DNA of 64,000 nt from JAHCHG01 sp965214585. GTDB lineage: Bacteria; Acidobacteriota; Blastocatellia; Pyrinomonadales; Pyrinomonadaceae. How positions within the stretch are numbered: the first letter of the stretch is position 1; every line of letters starts with the position of its first letter. The position numbers and the translations under genes are program-made. Location of the stretch: contig OZ243957.1 of assembly GCA_965214585.1 (NCBI GenBank), positions 744,001-808,000 of the forward strand, read 5' to 3'. This document shows positions 34,309-44,039 of this stretch, piece after piece. The notes under the pieces are model-generated. The model was not told where the DNA came from, ran no database searches, and saw nothing but the letters and a program-made list of their open reading frames with translations.

Positions 34309-36458
34309 TGAAAAAATTTATTTGTTTAGTTTTTACGAGCCTTTTGTGCGCGTTTATCGTAAGCGCGAGCGAACCCGCGATCTGGACGGTCAACACGAGC
34401 GAAGAAGTTCTAAAGGGCGATGCGAAAGGCGTTTCAATTTCGGATAACGGGACGATTTCGCTTGCGCCGAAATTGACGGAAGTTTTCAAAACCGAGCAGC
34501 CTTACGTCTGGTCGAGCCAAATTGACGAAAAGGGAAACGTATTTCTGGGAACGGGAAGCGACGGGAAAATTTACCGTGTTGACGCGGGCGGAAACGGCAA
34601 GTTGTTTGCGGATTTGGCGGAACTGAATGTTTCGGCGTTGGCAATCGGCGCGGGCGGTTCGCTTTTTGCCGGAACTTCGCCGGACGGAAAGGTTTATCGA
34701 ATTGACGCAAGCGGAAATGCGAGGGTTTATTTCGAGCCGAAAGAGAAATACATCTGGTCGCTGGCTGTTCTGGGCGACGGAAGTTTGGTAATCGGAACGG
34801 GCGAGAACGGGAAAATTTACAAAGTTAAATCGGCAAATCAAACTCCCGAAAGTTCCCTGTTTTTCGATTCGAGCGAAAATCATATAATTTCGATGACGGT
34901 TGATCGGCAAAACAATTTGTATGCCGGAACTGATTCAAACGGTTTAGTGCTGCGCTTTTCGCCCGACGGCAAAACATTTGCTCTGCTCGATTCGCCTTTG
35001 CGCGAAATTCACGAAATTTCCGTCGGAAAAGACGGCTCGATCTACGCGCTCGCGTTGAGCGATTCGGTGACAACTTCTTCAAACGAAACTCCGGCAGTTA
35101 CGGAAAAGAAACCGAAAACCGTAACCGCAAAAAAGAACGGAAAAAATCCCGCGCCCGTTCCGATTCCGCAAAAAAGCCGTTATGACGTGAGCCAAGCAAA
35201 ATCGGTAGTTTACAGAATTCTGCCCGACGGCGGAAATAATATCGTCTGGAATTCTTCGGACGTTTCGGCTTTTTCAATTCAGGCGAATCCGAACGGAAAC
35301 GGCGTTTTCGTCGGAACGGCGGATAAAGGTAGAATTTATTCGGTAACGAACGACGCGCAGGAAACTCTGCTTTTGCAATCGGACGAAGGGCAAATTTCGA
35401 CGTTCAAAGTTGGCGGAAATCAGATTTACGCGACTTCGAGCAGTTCGGGAAAACTCTACAAATTCGGAACGGAAACAGAAACGCAGGGCATTTACGAATC
35501 GCCCGTTTTAGATGCAAATTCCGCCGCGCTGTGGGGCAGAATTTGGTGGCGTTCAAGCGGAAATGTCGTTTTGCAGACGAGATCGGGGAACACGGAAGAA
35601 CCGAATGAAACGTGGAGCGATTGGAGCGCGAATTACACCGATTCAAAAGGAGCGCAAATTTCCAGTCCGCGTGCGGCATTTCTGCAATGGCGGGCGATCT
35701 TAAAAGGCGCGTCGAGTTTGAGCGAAGTAAACGCGGCGTATCTCAGCCGAAATATCGCGCCCGAAGTGCTTTCGATTGAAGTTTTGCCGACAAACATCGG
35801 ACTGCTCGCAAATCCGCCGATTCAGCTTGATCCGAACATCGAATCGGCAGGCTTGGAATCGGAAGATTTCGGCATCACGATTGCGCCCGTTCCGCCGAGA
35901 AAGGCTTACGTTCGCGGAGCGCGGGCGATTCAATGGCAAGCCGAAGACCGCAACGAAGACGCGCTCGAATACGCCGTTTATTACAAAAATATAAACGACG
36001 CGGATTTCAAACTTTTGCAAAACAAACTGACCGATAATTTTTACACGATTGACGGTTTGGCGTTTGCCGACGGGCGATACGTTTTCAAAGTCGTGGCAAA
36101 CGATTCGCCTTCAAATCCGCAAACATTCGCACTTTCGGGCGAGAAAATCAGCGAACCCGTTTTGATAGACAATTCCGCGCCAATCGTTTCGGCAATCGGC
36201 AAACCGCGCGTTGCAAACGATAAAGCAACCGTAAATTTTGAAGCGAAAGACGCGGCAAGCTATATCAGCCGCGCCGAATACAGCGTCAACGGCGGCGCGT
36301 GGCAAAAAGTTTACGCCGCCGACGGAATTTCCGATTCGCCGAACGAGCGTTATTCCTTCGACGTTCCGCTTGGCGAAGCAGGCGAATATACGATCACTTT
36401 GCGCGTTTTTAACGCTAATGGAAATGCCGGAAACGCACAGGTTTCGGTGAAAAAGTAA
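34308..36458 (+). CDS. Exported beta-propeller / Fn3 protein
   Basis: A 716-residue exported protein. The signal peptide ends near VSAS. Residues about 40-400 contain six or seven beta-propeller repeats (VFLGTGSDGKIYRVD, LFAGTSPDGKVYRID, LVIGTGENGKIYKV, LYAGTDSNGLVLRF, VFVGTADKGRIY). A discoidin/Fn3-like part follows with GRIWWRSSGNV and a cadherin-like tail AVYYKNINDADFKLL, YVFKVVANDSPSNP. The gene overlaps gnat by one base. The periplasmic role is unknown; signalling or scaffolding is possible. Confidence 0.8.
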   Translation: MKKFICLVFTSLLCAFIVSASEPAIWTVNTSEEVLKGDAKGVSISDNGTISLAPKLTEVFKTEQPYVWSSQIDEKGNVFLGTGSDGKIYRVDAGGNGKLFADLAELNVSALAIGAGGSLFAGTSPDGKVYRIDASGNARVYFEPKEKYIWSLAVLGDGSLVIGTGENGKIYKVKSANQTPESSLFFDSSENHIISMTVDRQNNLYAGTDSNGLVLRFSPDGKTFALLDSPLREIHEISVGKDGSIYALALSDSVTTSSNETPAVTEKKPKTVTAKKNGKNPAPVPIPQKSRYDVSQAKSVVYRILPDGGNNIVWNSSDVSAFSIQANPNGNGVFVGTADKGRIYSVTNDAQETLLLQSDEGQISTFKVGGNQIYATSSSSGKLYKFGTETETQGIYESPVLDANSAALWGRIWWRSSGNVVLQTRSGNTEEPNETWSDWSANYTDSKGAQISSPRAAFLQWRAILKGASSLSEVNAAYLSRNIAPEVLSIEVLPTNIGLLANPPIQLDPNIESAGLESEDFGITIAPVPPRKAYVRGARAIQWQAEDRNEDALEYAVYYKNINDADFKLLQNKLTDNFYTIDGLAFADGRYVFKVVANDSPSNPQTFALSGEKISEPVLIDNSAPIVSAIGKPRVANDKATVNFEAKDAASYISRAEYSVNGGAWQKVYAADGISDSPNERYSFDVPLGEAGEYTITLRVFNANGNAGNAQVSVKK

Positions 36459-36470
36459 ATGACTGAAAAT

Positions 36471-36602
36471 GACTGGAGCGCAAGCGTCCCGCTTGCAATG
36501 ATCGCAGGGCGCGAAAAAGCCGGTAAATTCTCGACAGTTGAGAATTTACCGGCTTTCTGCCGCTCGCGCGACGGTTGCAAGCGGGACGCTTGCGCTCCAG
36601 TC
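36471..36602. repeat. Nested palindrome, GACTGGAGCGCAAGCGTCCC family, copy 1
   Basis: Outer arms 36471-36498 and 36575-36602 (28 bases, perfect) enclose a second hairpin (36516-36532 with 36540-36556, 17 bases). A degenerate copy lies at 63009-63206. It sits between convergent genes and may terminate both. Confidence 0.88.
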
Positions 36603-36639
36603 CGCTTCGCGCTTTGATGTAATTAATTATGCAAATCCA

Positions 36640-37149
36640 TCATTTTCTAATAACGCGCGTGATTTCGGACGGCGAACTTTCCGTTCCTTTTGAATCAACG
36701 GCGCGAACGTAATAAAAGTAAATTTCGCCCGATTCAACGCCTTCGTCTTTAAATTCCGCTGTCGGAAGCGGTTCTTCGTTGCGCCGTTCCCATTTTTCAA
36801 GCGGAATAGTTTCATCGGCGGAACGGTAAATGTTGTAACCGACGAAATCAGCAAGCGGATTTTGCGCGAACTGTTTTCCAGCGTGGTCGGTGAAATTGCT
36901 ATTCGGCGTGATCGGCTGGCTTTCGTCGCCGTTTTCAAAGACCTGCGTGAGTTTGTAAAAATATCTCTTGCCGATCTCCGCCGCCGGATCGCTGAAATCG
37001 CCTTCGGGAATCGGCTCGTCGGTTAGACGCGCCCAAAAGACGAACGGCAGATTTTCGTTTTCCGAACGGTAAACGTGATAGCCGACGACCTTTTTATTAA
37101 CTTTATTTTTAAGTTTCTGCCTTTTCTTTTTCAGAAGTTTTTTGTTCAT
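36640..37149 (-). CDS. Protein with two Fn3-like modules
   Basis: A 169-residue protein with a strongly basic start (MNKKLLKKKRQKLKNKVNKK) and no signal peptide. Two tandem modules share GYHVYRS...LTDEPIPEGDF...YFYKLTQV and GYNIYRS...NEEPLPTAEF...YFYYVRAVDSKG, a fibronectin type III pattern. No ribosome-binding site is obvious at the ATG. A hairpin with T run lies 33 bases upstream on the same strand, so expression may depend on read-through. Confidence 0.72.
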   Translation of the reverse strand: MNKKLLKKKRQKLKNKVNKKVVGYHVYRSENENLPFVFWARLTDEPIPEGDFSDPAAEIGKRYFYKLTQVFENGDESQPITPNSNFTDHAGKQFAQNPLADFVGYNIYRSADETIPLEKWERRNEEPLPTAEFKDEGVESGEIYFYYVRAVDSKGTESSPSEITRVIRK

Positions 37150-37181
37150 AAATTTGTAAGCAAAATTTTACAAAATAAAAG

Positions 37182-37216
37182 CAGGCGAGTCCAAAAAGGA
37201 TTCACCTGCTCTTTTA
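37182..37216 (-). terminator. Hairpin with T run upstream of the Fn3-like gene
   Basis: Read on the minus strand: GCAGGTGAATCC, five T, GGACTCGCCTGC, then TTTTATTTT. The stem has two mismatches or wobbles. It ends a short minus-strand unit that begins near 37435 and could act as an attenuator for the gene at 36640. Confidence 0.65.
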
Positions 37217-37374
37217 CTAACTTTAACTGGATTTGGTCAAATAATTTGCCGGAAGAAACTAAAATTACCGGAATGAGCAATTTTGCTTTTTACCACCAAT
37301 AATCGTTATCAGCCTGCTCGTTAAAAACCTCGTCCTATTTTATTATAACCGCTCTGAACATTAGCTGATTTTCA

Positions 37375-37419
37375 TCAGCTCAAACTGTCCGGCGGTGTTT
37401 CGATTGAATTTTCTATCAT
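37375..37419 (-). CDS. Tiny ORF with optimal ribosome-binding site
   Basis: A 14-codon frame (MIENSIETPPDSLS) preceded by AGGAGGTG (37427-37434), an almost perfect anti-16S match, and by a possible promoter (TTGACA at 37466-37471 and TAATCT at 37442-37447, 18 apart). The sequence beyond holds another short open stretch ending in DNDYWW, out of frame and broken by stops. It may be a leader peptide or the remnant of a small peptide gene. The gap 37150-37508 contains no other gene. Confidence 0.35.
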   Translation of the reverse strand: MIENSIETPPDSLS

Positions 37420-37508
37420 ATCTTATCACCTCCTGCTTTTAAGATTACTCTAAACTGTTTCAGGTTGTCAATTTTTTCGGAAAATTATTTTATTTAATAG
37501 CTGCTAAA

Positions 37509-37913
37509 TTAAAATTCGCCGAGTTCTTCGAGAATTTTCTTTTCCAAATTTTCGTTCAACCAAAACCCTGCTGTTTTTCTTAGTTCAATTAGAATTTTCT
37601 TAACTTCTTTGATAATTTTTTCGTCTTTGGCTTTTATTAAAACGCCGATTAATATCAATTCAAATCAAGTTCGGCGTATTCACAGGCAGAAACCCGACAG
37701 TTATGGAGGGTGCTGTCAGCGACCATTCAAGTTAGTTTTATATTTGAACGCGCCTTTTTTCTATTAACATAATTGGTTTATTACAGCACCCTCCATAACT
37801 GCCGGGTTTCCGCCTGTTTTACCATCTTTAAAAATGGAAAGTTTTTGTAGAATATCAAGACGTTGAATTAAAATCAGATTGGAAACGGGCGAAGTGTCGG
37901 AAACAATTATCAT
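37509..37913 (-). pseudogene. DUF3368 PIN-like toxin, disrupted
   Basis: The N-terminal 30 codons read MIIVSDTSPVSNLILIQRLD, the DUF3368/PIN start with the catalytic Asp, and overlap the antitoxin stop by ATGA. The frame then enters a palindromic element and stops. Beyond it, codons ending at 37509 give LIGVLIKAKDEKIIK...LRKTAGFWLNENL, the conserved DUF3368 C terminus. The middle part of the domain (roughly 70 residues) is missing. So the toxin is dead while the antitoxin frame remains. Confidence 0.82.
37682..37817. mobile_element. MITE-like palindromic element inside the toxin gene
   Basis: A 136-base segment with 35-base terminal inverted repeats (37682-37716, 37783-37817; 33 of 35 match), starting ACAGGCRGAAACCCGRCAG. 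It carries no ORF and interrupts the DUF3368 gene. I see no clear target duplication. This looks like a nonautonomous element mobilised by a transposase elsewhere. Confidence 0.7.
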
Positions 37914-38170
37914 TTTATTAAGTTAATCGTTTGCAAATCTCTTTCGTAATCTTCTTCGCCGTAATGGATGGATATTTTTCTTGCGGCTAATTCTTTTTGA
38001 AATTCAAATTGATGCAAGTCCGCCAATTTGCTCGCTTGTCCGAGCGTGAGTCGTTCTTCTTTGAATAAAATAACAGCAACCTTGAGCATTATTTCTTTAG
38101 CGGAAAGTCCCGTTTGATTTATTATTTGGTCTGGAATTTCAATTTTCATAATCAAAATATTATACAACAA
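37910..38170 (-). CDS. UPF0175-family antitoxin
   Basis: An 86-residue protein with the UPF0175 pattern: KEIMLKVAVILFKEERLTLGQASKLADLHQFEFQKELAARKI. UPF0175 proteins are usually paired with DUF3368 toxins. Here the partner downstream is broken by a palindromic element, making this an orphan antitoxin unless it is still used elsewhere. Confidence 0.88.
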   Translation of the reverse strand: MLYNILIMKIEIPDQIINQTGLSAKEIMLKVAVILFKEERLTLGQASKLADLHQFEFQKELAARKISIHYGEEDYERDLQTINLIK

Positions 38171-38233
38171 AAAGACTTAGCAATGACAAAAAATTTATGA
38201 AATTTATTCACAAAATTTTTCCACTTCTCATTT

Positions 38234-38273
38234 AAAAAGCATCTTCGATATTAAATTTACGAAGATGCTTTTT
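38234..38273. terminator. Bidirectional terminator
   Basis: Perfect 14-base arms (38234-38247, 38260-38273) with A and T runs at the ends. It lies downstream of pckA on the minus strand. Confidence 0.88.
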
Positions 38274-38290
38274 AGTTTTTTATTTGTAAT

Positions 38291-39913
38291 TTACTCAGCT
38301 TTCGGCGCGGCGTTTTTCACTTCGTCCGAAACGCCGTCTTCAAATTTCTTGAAGTTTTCGTTGAACAAATTTGCCAAATGTTTCGCCTTTTCGTCATAAG
38401 CGTCTTTGTCTTCCCAAGTGTTGCGCGGATTTAGGATTTCCGCAGGAACATCGGGACAGGAAACGGGAACGTGAACGCCGAAGATCGGATGCTGTTCGGT
38501 TTCGATTTTTTCGAGTTCGCCGTTTAGAATCGCGCGGATCATTGCTCTCGTGTGCTTGATCGGCATACGATTTCCCGTGCCATAAGCTCCGCCCGTCCAG
38601 CCCGTATTTACTAACCAGCAAGTCGAATTGTGCTGTTTCATTTTTTCGGCGAGCAGTTCGGCGTAAACGCTCGGATGCAGAACCATAAACGGTGCGCCGA
38701 AACAGGTTGAAAATGTCGCCGTCGGTTCGGTCACGCCTTTTTCCGTTCCGGCGACCTTTGCCGTGTAGCCGGAAATAAAATGATACATCGCTTGTTCGGG
38801 CGTAAGTTTTGAGACGGGCGGCAAAACGCCGAATGCGTCAGCCGTCAGCATTATGATATTGTTCGGATGTCCGGCAGTTCCGCTTTCGACGATGTTCGGA
38901 ATTGATTCGAGAGGATAAGAAGCCCGCGTATTTTCGGTCTTAGTCGCGTCGTCGAGGTCAACTTTTTTCGCCGTTTCGTCGTAAACGACGTTTTCCAGAA
39001 TCGTTCCGAACATCGAGGTCGTGCGGTAAATGTCCGGTTCGGCTTCGGGATTTAATTTGATGACTTTCGCGTAACAGCCGCCTTCGTAATTGAAAACACC
39101 GTCGTCCGACCAGCCGTGTTCGTCGTCGCCGATAAGTGATCGTTCCGGGTCGGCGGAAAGAGTGGTTTTTCCAGTTCCCGAAAGTCCGAAAAATACGGCA
39201 ACGTCATCATTTTCGCCGACGTTTGCCGAGCAGTGCATACTCATCACGTCGCGCTGCGGCATCAGATAATTCATAATCGAAAAGATGGATTTTTTCGTTT
39301 CGCCCGCGTATTGTGTGCCGCCGATAAGGACTAATTTTTGATTTATATCAACCAAAATAAATGTCCCGGAGCGCGTGCCGTCAATTTCCGGGTCGGCTTT
39401 GAAACTCGGAACATTTATGACAGTAAATTCGGGCTTGAACGGCTCGTCTTTTGTTTGGCGAACGAACATATTATGCGCGAAAAGCGAATGCCAAGCCAAT
39501 TCGGTGATAATTCTCACGGGCAGTTGATATTTCGGGTCTGCGCCCGCGAAAGTGTCCTGCACGAACAAATCTTTGCCTTTTAAATATTCCATCATACGGT
39601 CTTTCAAAGCATTGAATTTTTCCTGCGGAAACTTTTTATTTCCCTCGCTCCACCAGATTTTATCTTCGCTCGAAGGCTCGACGACAAACGCTTTGTCTTT
39701 CGCCGAACGCCCTGTATTTTCGCCCGTATCGGCAAGCAAAACGCCTTCTTCAGTAATCGTCGCTTCGCCGCGCTCTTCGGCTTCTTTGTAAAGCTCCTTT
39801 GGCGTTAAATTCCAATAAACCGCATTCGGTTCGGTAATTCCATAATTATCCAATTCGTATTTTGTGTTTTTATGACCTTTATTAACTGTCTCCTTTTGTA
39901 AATTCGGTTCCAT
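38291..39913 (-). CDS. pckA: Phosphoenolpyruvate carboxykinase (ATP)
   Basis: A 540-residue gluconeogenic enzyme converting oxaloacetate and ATP to PEP. The P loop is GLSGTGKTTLS, the kinase-2 motif LIGDDEHGW, and the oxaloacetate site includes RSPK-equivalent PVRIITELAWHSLFAHN. The C-terminal NTGWTGG and GTGNRMPIKHTRAMI are conserved. Length matches ATP-dependent enzymes. It is a single-gene unit with its own terminator. Confidence 0.97.
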   Translation of the reverse strand: MEPNLQKETVNKGHKNTKYELDNYGITEPNAVYWNLTPKELYKEAEERGEATITEEGVLLADTGENTGRSAKDKAFVVEPSSEDKIWWSEGNKKFPQEKFNALKDRMMEYLKGKDLFVQDTFAGADPKYQLPVRIITELAWHSLFAHNMFVRQTKDEPFKPEFTVINVPSFKADPEIDGTRSGTFILVDINQKLVLIGGTQYAGETKKSIFSIMNYLMPQRDVMSMHCSANVGENDDVAVFFGLSGTGKTTLSADPERSLIGDDEHGWSDDGVFNYEGGCYAKVIKLNPEAEPDIYRTTSMFGTILENVVYDETAKKVDLDDATKTENTRASYPLESIPNIVESGTAGHPNNIIMLTADAFGVLPPVSKLTPEQAMYHFISGYTAKVAGTEKGVTEPTATFSTCFGAPFMVLHPSVYAELLAEKMKQHNSTCWLVNTGWTGGAYGTGNRMPIKHTRAMIRAILNGELEKIETEQHPIFGVHVPVSCPDVPAEILNPRNTWEDKDAYDEKAKHLANLFNENFKKFEDGVSDEVKNAAPKAE

Positions 39914-40132
39914 TTGTGTTTCTCCAATAAATTTCTATGTTTTTATATAATTTTATCAAGCGGGAAAAGCATTGTTTTTCCTGATTATCCGATAAGTTTA
40001 TCATAAAGATTTAAAAGTTAAAGCGGTAGATTTAACAAATATGTAATAAACAATCGTTTTAAACCAACGGGAACATTTTTCGGTTTTCATTCAGCAGATA
40101 ATACTCGGCATAAACATTTAGTTTTATCAGGA

Positions 40133-41911
40133 TTAGAATTTCCAGAAAACGGGAATCAAAAGCGAAGCCGTAATCCACAAGATAATATTCAGAGGCGTTC
40201 CGACTTTAACAAAATCGAAAAACTTGTATTGTCCGGGACCGTAGATCATCGTGTTGGTTTGATAACCAACCGGAGTCATAAAACTTGCCGAAGCCGAAAA
40301 TGTAACAGCGACCAGAAAAGGAACGGGACTGACATCGAGCGTAACGGCGGTGGCAATTGCTATTGGCGCAATTAAAGCGGCACTCGCATTATTGGAGATC
40401 ATTTCCGTTAAGATCGAAGTCAGCAGATAAAATGCCGAAACGAGCAAAACCGGACCGAACGAACCGACGGCTGAAAGCATCGTCGAGGAAACAAGTTGTG
40501 CCGCTCCGGTTTTTTCGAGTGCTTCGCCGAGCGACAACACACCCGCCAGCAGAAATATGATTTTCCAGTCAATCGCCTGATAAACTTCATCGAGCAGAAT
40601 ACAGCGAGTTACCACGAGCAAAATCGCCCCGACCACCGACGAAACGACAATCGGCAAAAATCCCAGACTCGCCGATAAAATTACGCCGACGACAATCAAA
40701 ATTGCGATAACAACTTTATTGCCGCGAAATTTGACCGTTTCCGTTTCCGAAACAATTATAAAATCATTATCGAGTTTGAGCGATGCAATGCGGTCTTTGT
40801 TTGCTTCGATCAAAAGAGTGTCGCCGCCTCTGAGTTTGATGTCGGAGATTTTTTCACGCAAAAGTTTGCCGTGCTGCCGAATCGCCAAAACGGTTGTGCC
40901 GTATTTTTCGCGGAAATTTAGTTCCTGCAAAGATTCGCCGTCAAAGGTCGCGTGCGGTGCAACGACGGCTTCAACTAATTTGTAGTCTTCCGAGGTTACG
41001 CTTTCGTCGCCCCATTTTGCCTGCGGTTTGAGTTTCACGCCCTCGCGTTTCTGCAAAAGGCGGATTTTATCCACATCGGCGCGAATTTTCAGAGAATCGC
41101 CGGACTGCAAAACAACTTCGGCAGTCGGCATATTAATCAATTCTTCACCGCGCCGGATTTCGAGAATCAAAAAATCCAAATCCTTGCAGATCGGTGCTTC
41201 TTTGATCGTGCAGCCGACTGAAGAACTGTGCGGCTGAAGAACAACTTCGGTCAGATATTCGCCGAGCGAAAATGTTTCGGTCAGATCGCCTTCGCCGCGT
41301 CGTTCGGGAATCAGCCGAATGCCGATAATCAACATATATGCCGTTCCGACAACAAACATTGCCAATCCGAGCGGCAGAAACTCGAACATCGTGAACGCGG
41401 GCAAACCTTTTTCTTCGGCAATCGAACTGACCAGAATATTCGTCGAAGTGCCGATCAAAGTGCAGACTCCGCCGAGCATCGAAGCAAATGAGATCGGCAT
41501 CAGCAGTTTCGACGCGCTGATTTTAGTTTCTTTGGCAACGCCTAAAATAATCGGCAAAAAGATCGCAATAACCGGCGTGTTATTGATAAACGCCGACAAA
41601 AAGCCGACCAAAACCATCACGGCGATCATTGCCACCCAGAAATTTCGTTTAAATATGTGATTAACAAATGTGCCTAAAAAATTAACCGCGCCGGTTTTGA
41701 AAAGTCCCGCGCTAATGATAAACATTGACGCAACGGTAATCGTCGCCGTGTTGCTGAAACCCGCCAAGCCTTCCGCCGGTGTAAGAATCTGACTGACGAG
41801 CAAGATCGCCATTATCAAAAGTGCCACCAGATCAACCGAGATTTTTTCCGTTACAAACAGAACAACCGCCAGAAGCAGCACTCCAAAAACAAAAATCATT
41901 TCATAGGACAT
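40133..41911 (-). CDS. SLC13-family permease with RCK-C domains
   Basis: A 592-residue transporter with about 11 membrane helices. The two halves have the hairpin motifs NNTPVIAIFLPI and SNNASAALIAPI typical of the ArsB/CitMHS-DASS superfamily. Between them (about 205-385) lie two TrkA-C (RCK-C) regulatory domains (VVLQPHSSSVGCTIKEA...GDSLKIRAD, VEAVVAPHATFDGESL...GDTLLIEAN). Substrate may be dicarboxylate, sulfate or another anion. Confidence 0.9.
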   Translation of the reverse strand: MSYEMIFVFGVLLLAVVLFVTEKISVDLVALLIMAILLVSQILTPAEGLAGFSNTATITVASMFIISAGLFKTGAVNFLGTFVNHIFKRNFWVAMIAVMVLVGFLSAFINNTPVIAIFLPIILGVAKETKISASKLLMPISFASMLGGVCTLIGTSTNILVSSIAEEKGLPAFTMFEFLPLGLAMFVVGTAYMLIIGIRLIPERRGEGDLTETFSLGEYLTEVVLQPHSSSVGCTIKEAPICKDLDFLILEIRRGEELINMPTAEVVLQSGDSLKIRADVDKIRLLQKREGVKLKPQAKWGDESVTSEDYKLVEAVVAPHATFDGESLQELNFREKYGTTVLAIRQHGKLLREKISDIKLRGGDTLLIEANKDRIASLKLDNDFIIVSETETVKFRGNKVVIAILIVVGVILSASLGFLPIVVSSVVGAILLVVTRCILLDEVYQAIDWKIIFLLAGVLSLGEALEKTGAAQLVSSTMLSAVGSFGPVLLVSAFYLLTSILTEMISNNASAALIAPIAIATAVTLDVSPVPFLVAVTFSASASFMTPVGYQTNTMIYGPGQYKFFDFVKVGTPLNIILWITASLLIPVFWKF

Positions 41912-42272
41912 AAATTATCGCGTCAAAAACAAAAATTCTCAGATGAGATTATCACAAAAACTTAATTTTCCGGCTGCGTTTTATATCTAAATACGGTTAA
42001 AATCAGCGGTATTATTGATGAAGTGAAAAATCAGAGAGCGGAAATAGATTTGGAAGCCTTATCATATATATCGTTCTTACCACATAAATACGTCGTTTCG
42101 CAGAAAATATATTTTGTCGAAAGCAGTAAATAATTCCAATAAATTATTGTAATTTTGTGAACGACATTCGTGCGAAATGTTGCTCTTAAACATTAGTTTT
42201 ACACCAAATTTCACTCAAACCGTAACATTTCGTAAAAATGCCCGCGCTAGTCCGTTTTACAAATTTCTCTTT
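41912..42272. other. Intergenic, nothing supported
   Basis: About 360 AT-rich bases between two minus-strand genes. No ORF with coding character, RNA or strong hairpin is visible. Confidence 0.5.
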
Positions 42273-43205
42273 TCAATCAATTTCCGCAAGCGGTTTTATG
42301 GAATTTGTTTCCAAATTTTTCTCTTTTCGTTTTCTATTTTGTTCGCGGAAAGTGTGCCAAATAACCGCAGAAATTATTATCATTCCGCCGAAAATCGCCC
42401 AAATGCTCGGCTTTTCTCCGATGAAGATAAAAACCCAGACGGGATTTAGAAGCGGTTCGACAAAGCCGATAATACTTGCGTCCAAAGAGCGCACGCCGCT
42501 TGCAAGTCCGCGTGTAAACAAAATATATGCGATGCCGATCTGGAAAATTCCGAGAAATAAAATTGCGAAAATGTCCGTCGTTGAAATCGTCGGCAAATCG
42601 CTCGAAACAATCGGCAGCATCAGCAGAACAATAATAATATTGCCGTAAAAAACCGAAACGGCGGGATTGCGTTTTAGAGATTTCGGATGACGAAGCAGAA
42701 CGAAATAAAGTCCGAAAAACAAACCCGAAATAATCGCGGCAATGTTTCCCGCAAAAACATTTTTCGCCAACTCGTTCGCCGCGTTTTGCGGTTCGAGAAA
42801 GAAAAAGCTCATTCCCGCAAGGCAAATCAAAACTGTCAGCAAATCCGACAGGCGAAATTTTTCCTTTAAGATAAACGGCGCGAAGATCAAAATGTAGATC
42901 GGCGCGGTGTATTGCAGAAAGATCGCGTTGGCGGCGGTCGTATTTTTGTTGGCGTAAACAAAACAAGATAAAGTTCCGGCGTATAAAAGCGACGTAAAAA
43001 TCGTAAAAGCGTCGGGCTTTAAGCCTTTGCGAAACGTGAAAACGGCAACGGTTATCGCGGCGAAAAGCGAGCGTCCGAGATTTACGGAAAAAGCGTCGAG
43101 CGTCGTTAATTTGATAAAAAGTCCGCCGAAACTCCATAAAAGAACGGCGATCAAGATCAATAAAATCGGCGGAAATTGCGCCTGTTCGGTTTCTACGCTT
43201 TTCAT
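42273..43205 (-). CDS. EamA-type (DMT) transporter
   Basis: A 310-residue protein with ten hydrophobic helices in two EamA repeats (about 12-145 and 160-295): AVLLWSFGGLFIKLT, and ISGLFFGLYFVLLRH, with FLGIFQIGIAYILFTRGL and LLNPVWVFIFIGEKPS, the usual landmarks. It exports a small metabolite or amino acid; the substrate cannot be told from sequence. Confidence 0.92.
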   Translation of the reverse strand: MKSVETEQAQFPPILLILIAVLLWSFGGLFIKLTTLDAFSVNLGRSLFAAITVAVFTFRKGLKPDAFTIFTSLLYAGTLSCFVYANKNTTAANAIFLQYTAPIYILIFAPFILKEKFRLSDLLTVLICLAGMSFFFLEPQNAANELAKNVFAGNIAAIISGLFFGLYFVLLRHPKSLKRNPAVSVFYGNIIIVLLMLPIVSSDLPTISTTDIFAILFLGIFQIGIAYILFTRGLASGVRSLDASIIGFVEPLLNPVWVFIFIGEKPSIWAIFGGMIIISAVIWHTFREQNRKRKEKNLETNSIKPLAEID

Positions 43206-43349
43206 AAAAAACGAAAGTTTAACGCAAATTTACCAAAAGTTGAAAGTCAAAACATAAACCATTTGCGATTTTTGTAAACTGAAATGAATTTCTTTATTTT
43301 TACACTATTAACAAGTGCAATTTTCAATTAACTAAAAGGAGAAAACTTT

Positions 43350-44018
43350 ATGAAAATTTTATTATCTTTGGGAATCATTTTTTTCGCTTTATCTTTCTGC
43401 AATTTAGCCGATAAATTTACAGGTTCGAGCAAAAGCGATTCGCCAAGCGAAGTTACGACAAATTCCGATGCGGATGCGGACGATTCAAAAACCGAAACGG
43501 ACGCTCCGGCAAACGACGGCGACGATGTGGAAAAAGCAAAATTGACTTCCGAACAGGAAGAGATATTAAAAAGCGCGGACGAAGTAAAATGGGATGAGCA
43601 GGGAATATTGTTTTTGATGCCGAAGGGTTGGAATAAGGTCAGCAAAACCAGAACAATGGTTCAATACGGCACGCCCGCCAAAGGATTTTTGATCGTCAAT
43701 ATTTCGCCGATGGCGGCTGATTTTCCGATTGAAGCAAGTCTCAAGGCAAACTACGACAGTTCAGTAACCAAAATGAAAAACGGCGGTTTGAAATCGGTTC
43801 AATATACGGAAATTGACGGCATAAAGGGAGTGGAATTTGTCGAATCTTCGCCCGAAGACAAAGGCGACGCGCAACGGCATCAATGGATCGCCTTCCGCAA
43901 ATACGCCGGACAAGTTCAGATGATAAACGCAATGGCAACCGCTAGCGGCAGTAAGTTTAAAGACAATAATGATGTAAATACTGCGATATTGTATTCAATG
44001 AAAATGACGCAAGAATAA
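43350..44018 (+). CDS. Putative lipoprotein
   Basis: A 222-residue exported protein with a lipobox-like LSFC at residue 17, so probably an acylated lipoprotein. An Asp/Ser/Thr-rich linker (about 25-60) precedes a globular domain (about 75-220) with GILFLMPKGWNKVSKT, VNISPMAAD and GIKGVEFVESSPEDKG. AAAGGAG is well placed. Function unknown. Confidence 0.7.
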   Translation: MKILLSLGIIFFALSFCNLADKFTGSSKSDSPSEVTTNSDADADDSKTETDAPANDGDDVEKAKLTSEQEEILKSADEVKWDEQGILFLMPKGWNKVSKTRTMVQYGTPAKGFLIVNISPMAADFPIEASLKANYDSSVTKMKNGGLKSVQYTEIDGIKGVEFVESSPEDKGDAQRHQWIAFRKYAGQVQMINAMATASGSKFKDNNDVNTAILYSMKMTQE

Positions 44019-44039
44019 ACAAAAAGTAAAAAGATTTTA

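Noticed and set aside
42334..43137. 267-codon minus-strand ORF
   Set aside because: Out-of-frame shadow of the EamA transporter, Arg/Phe-rich as expected for such shadows.
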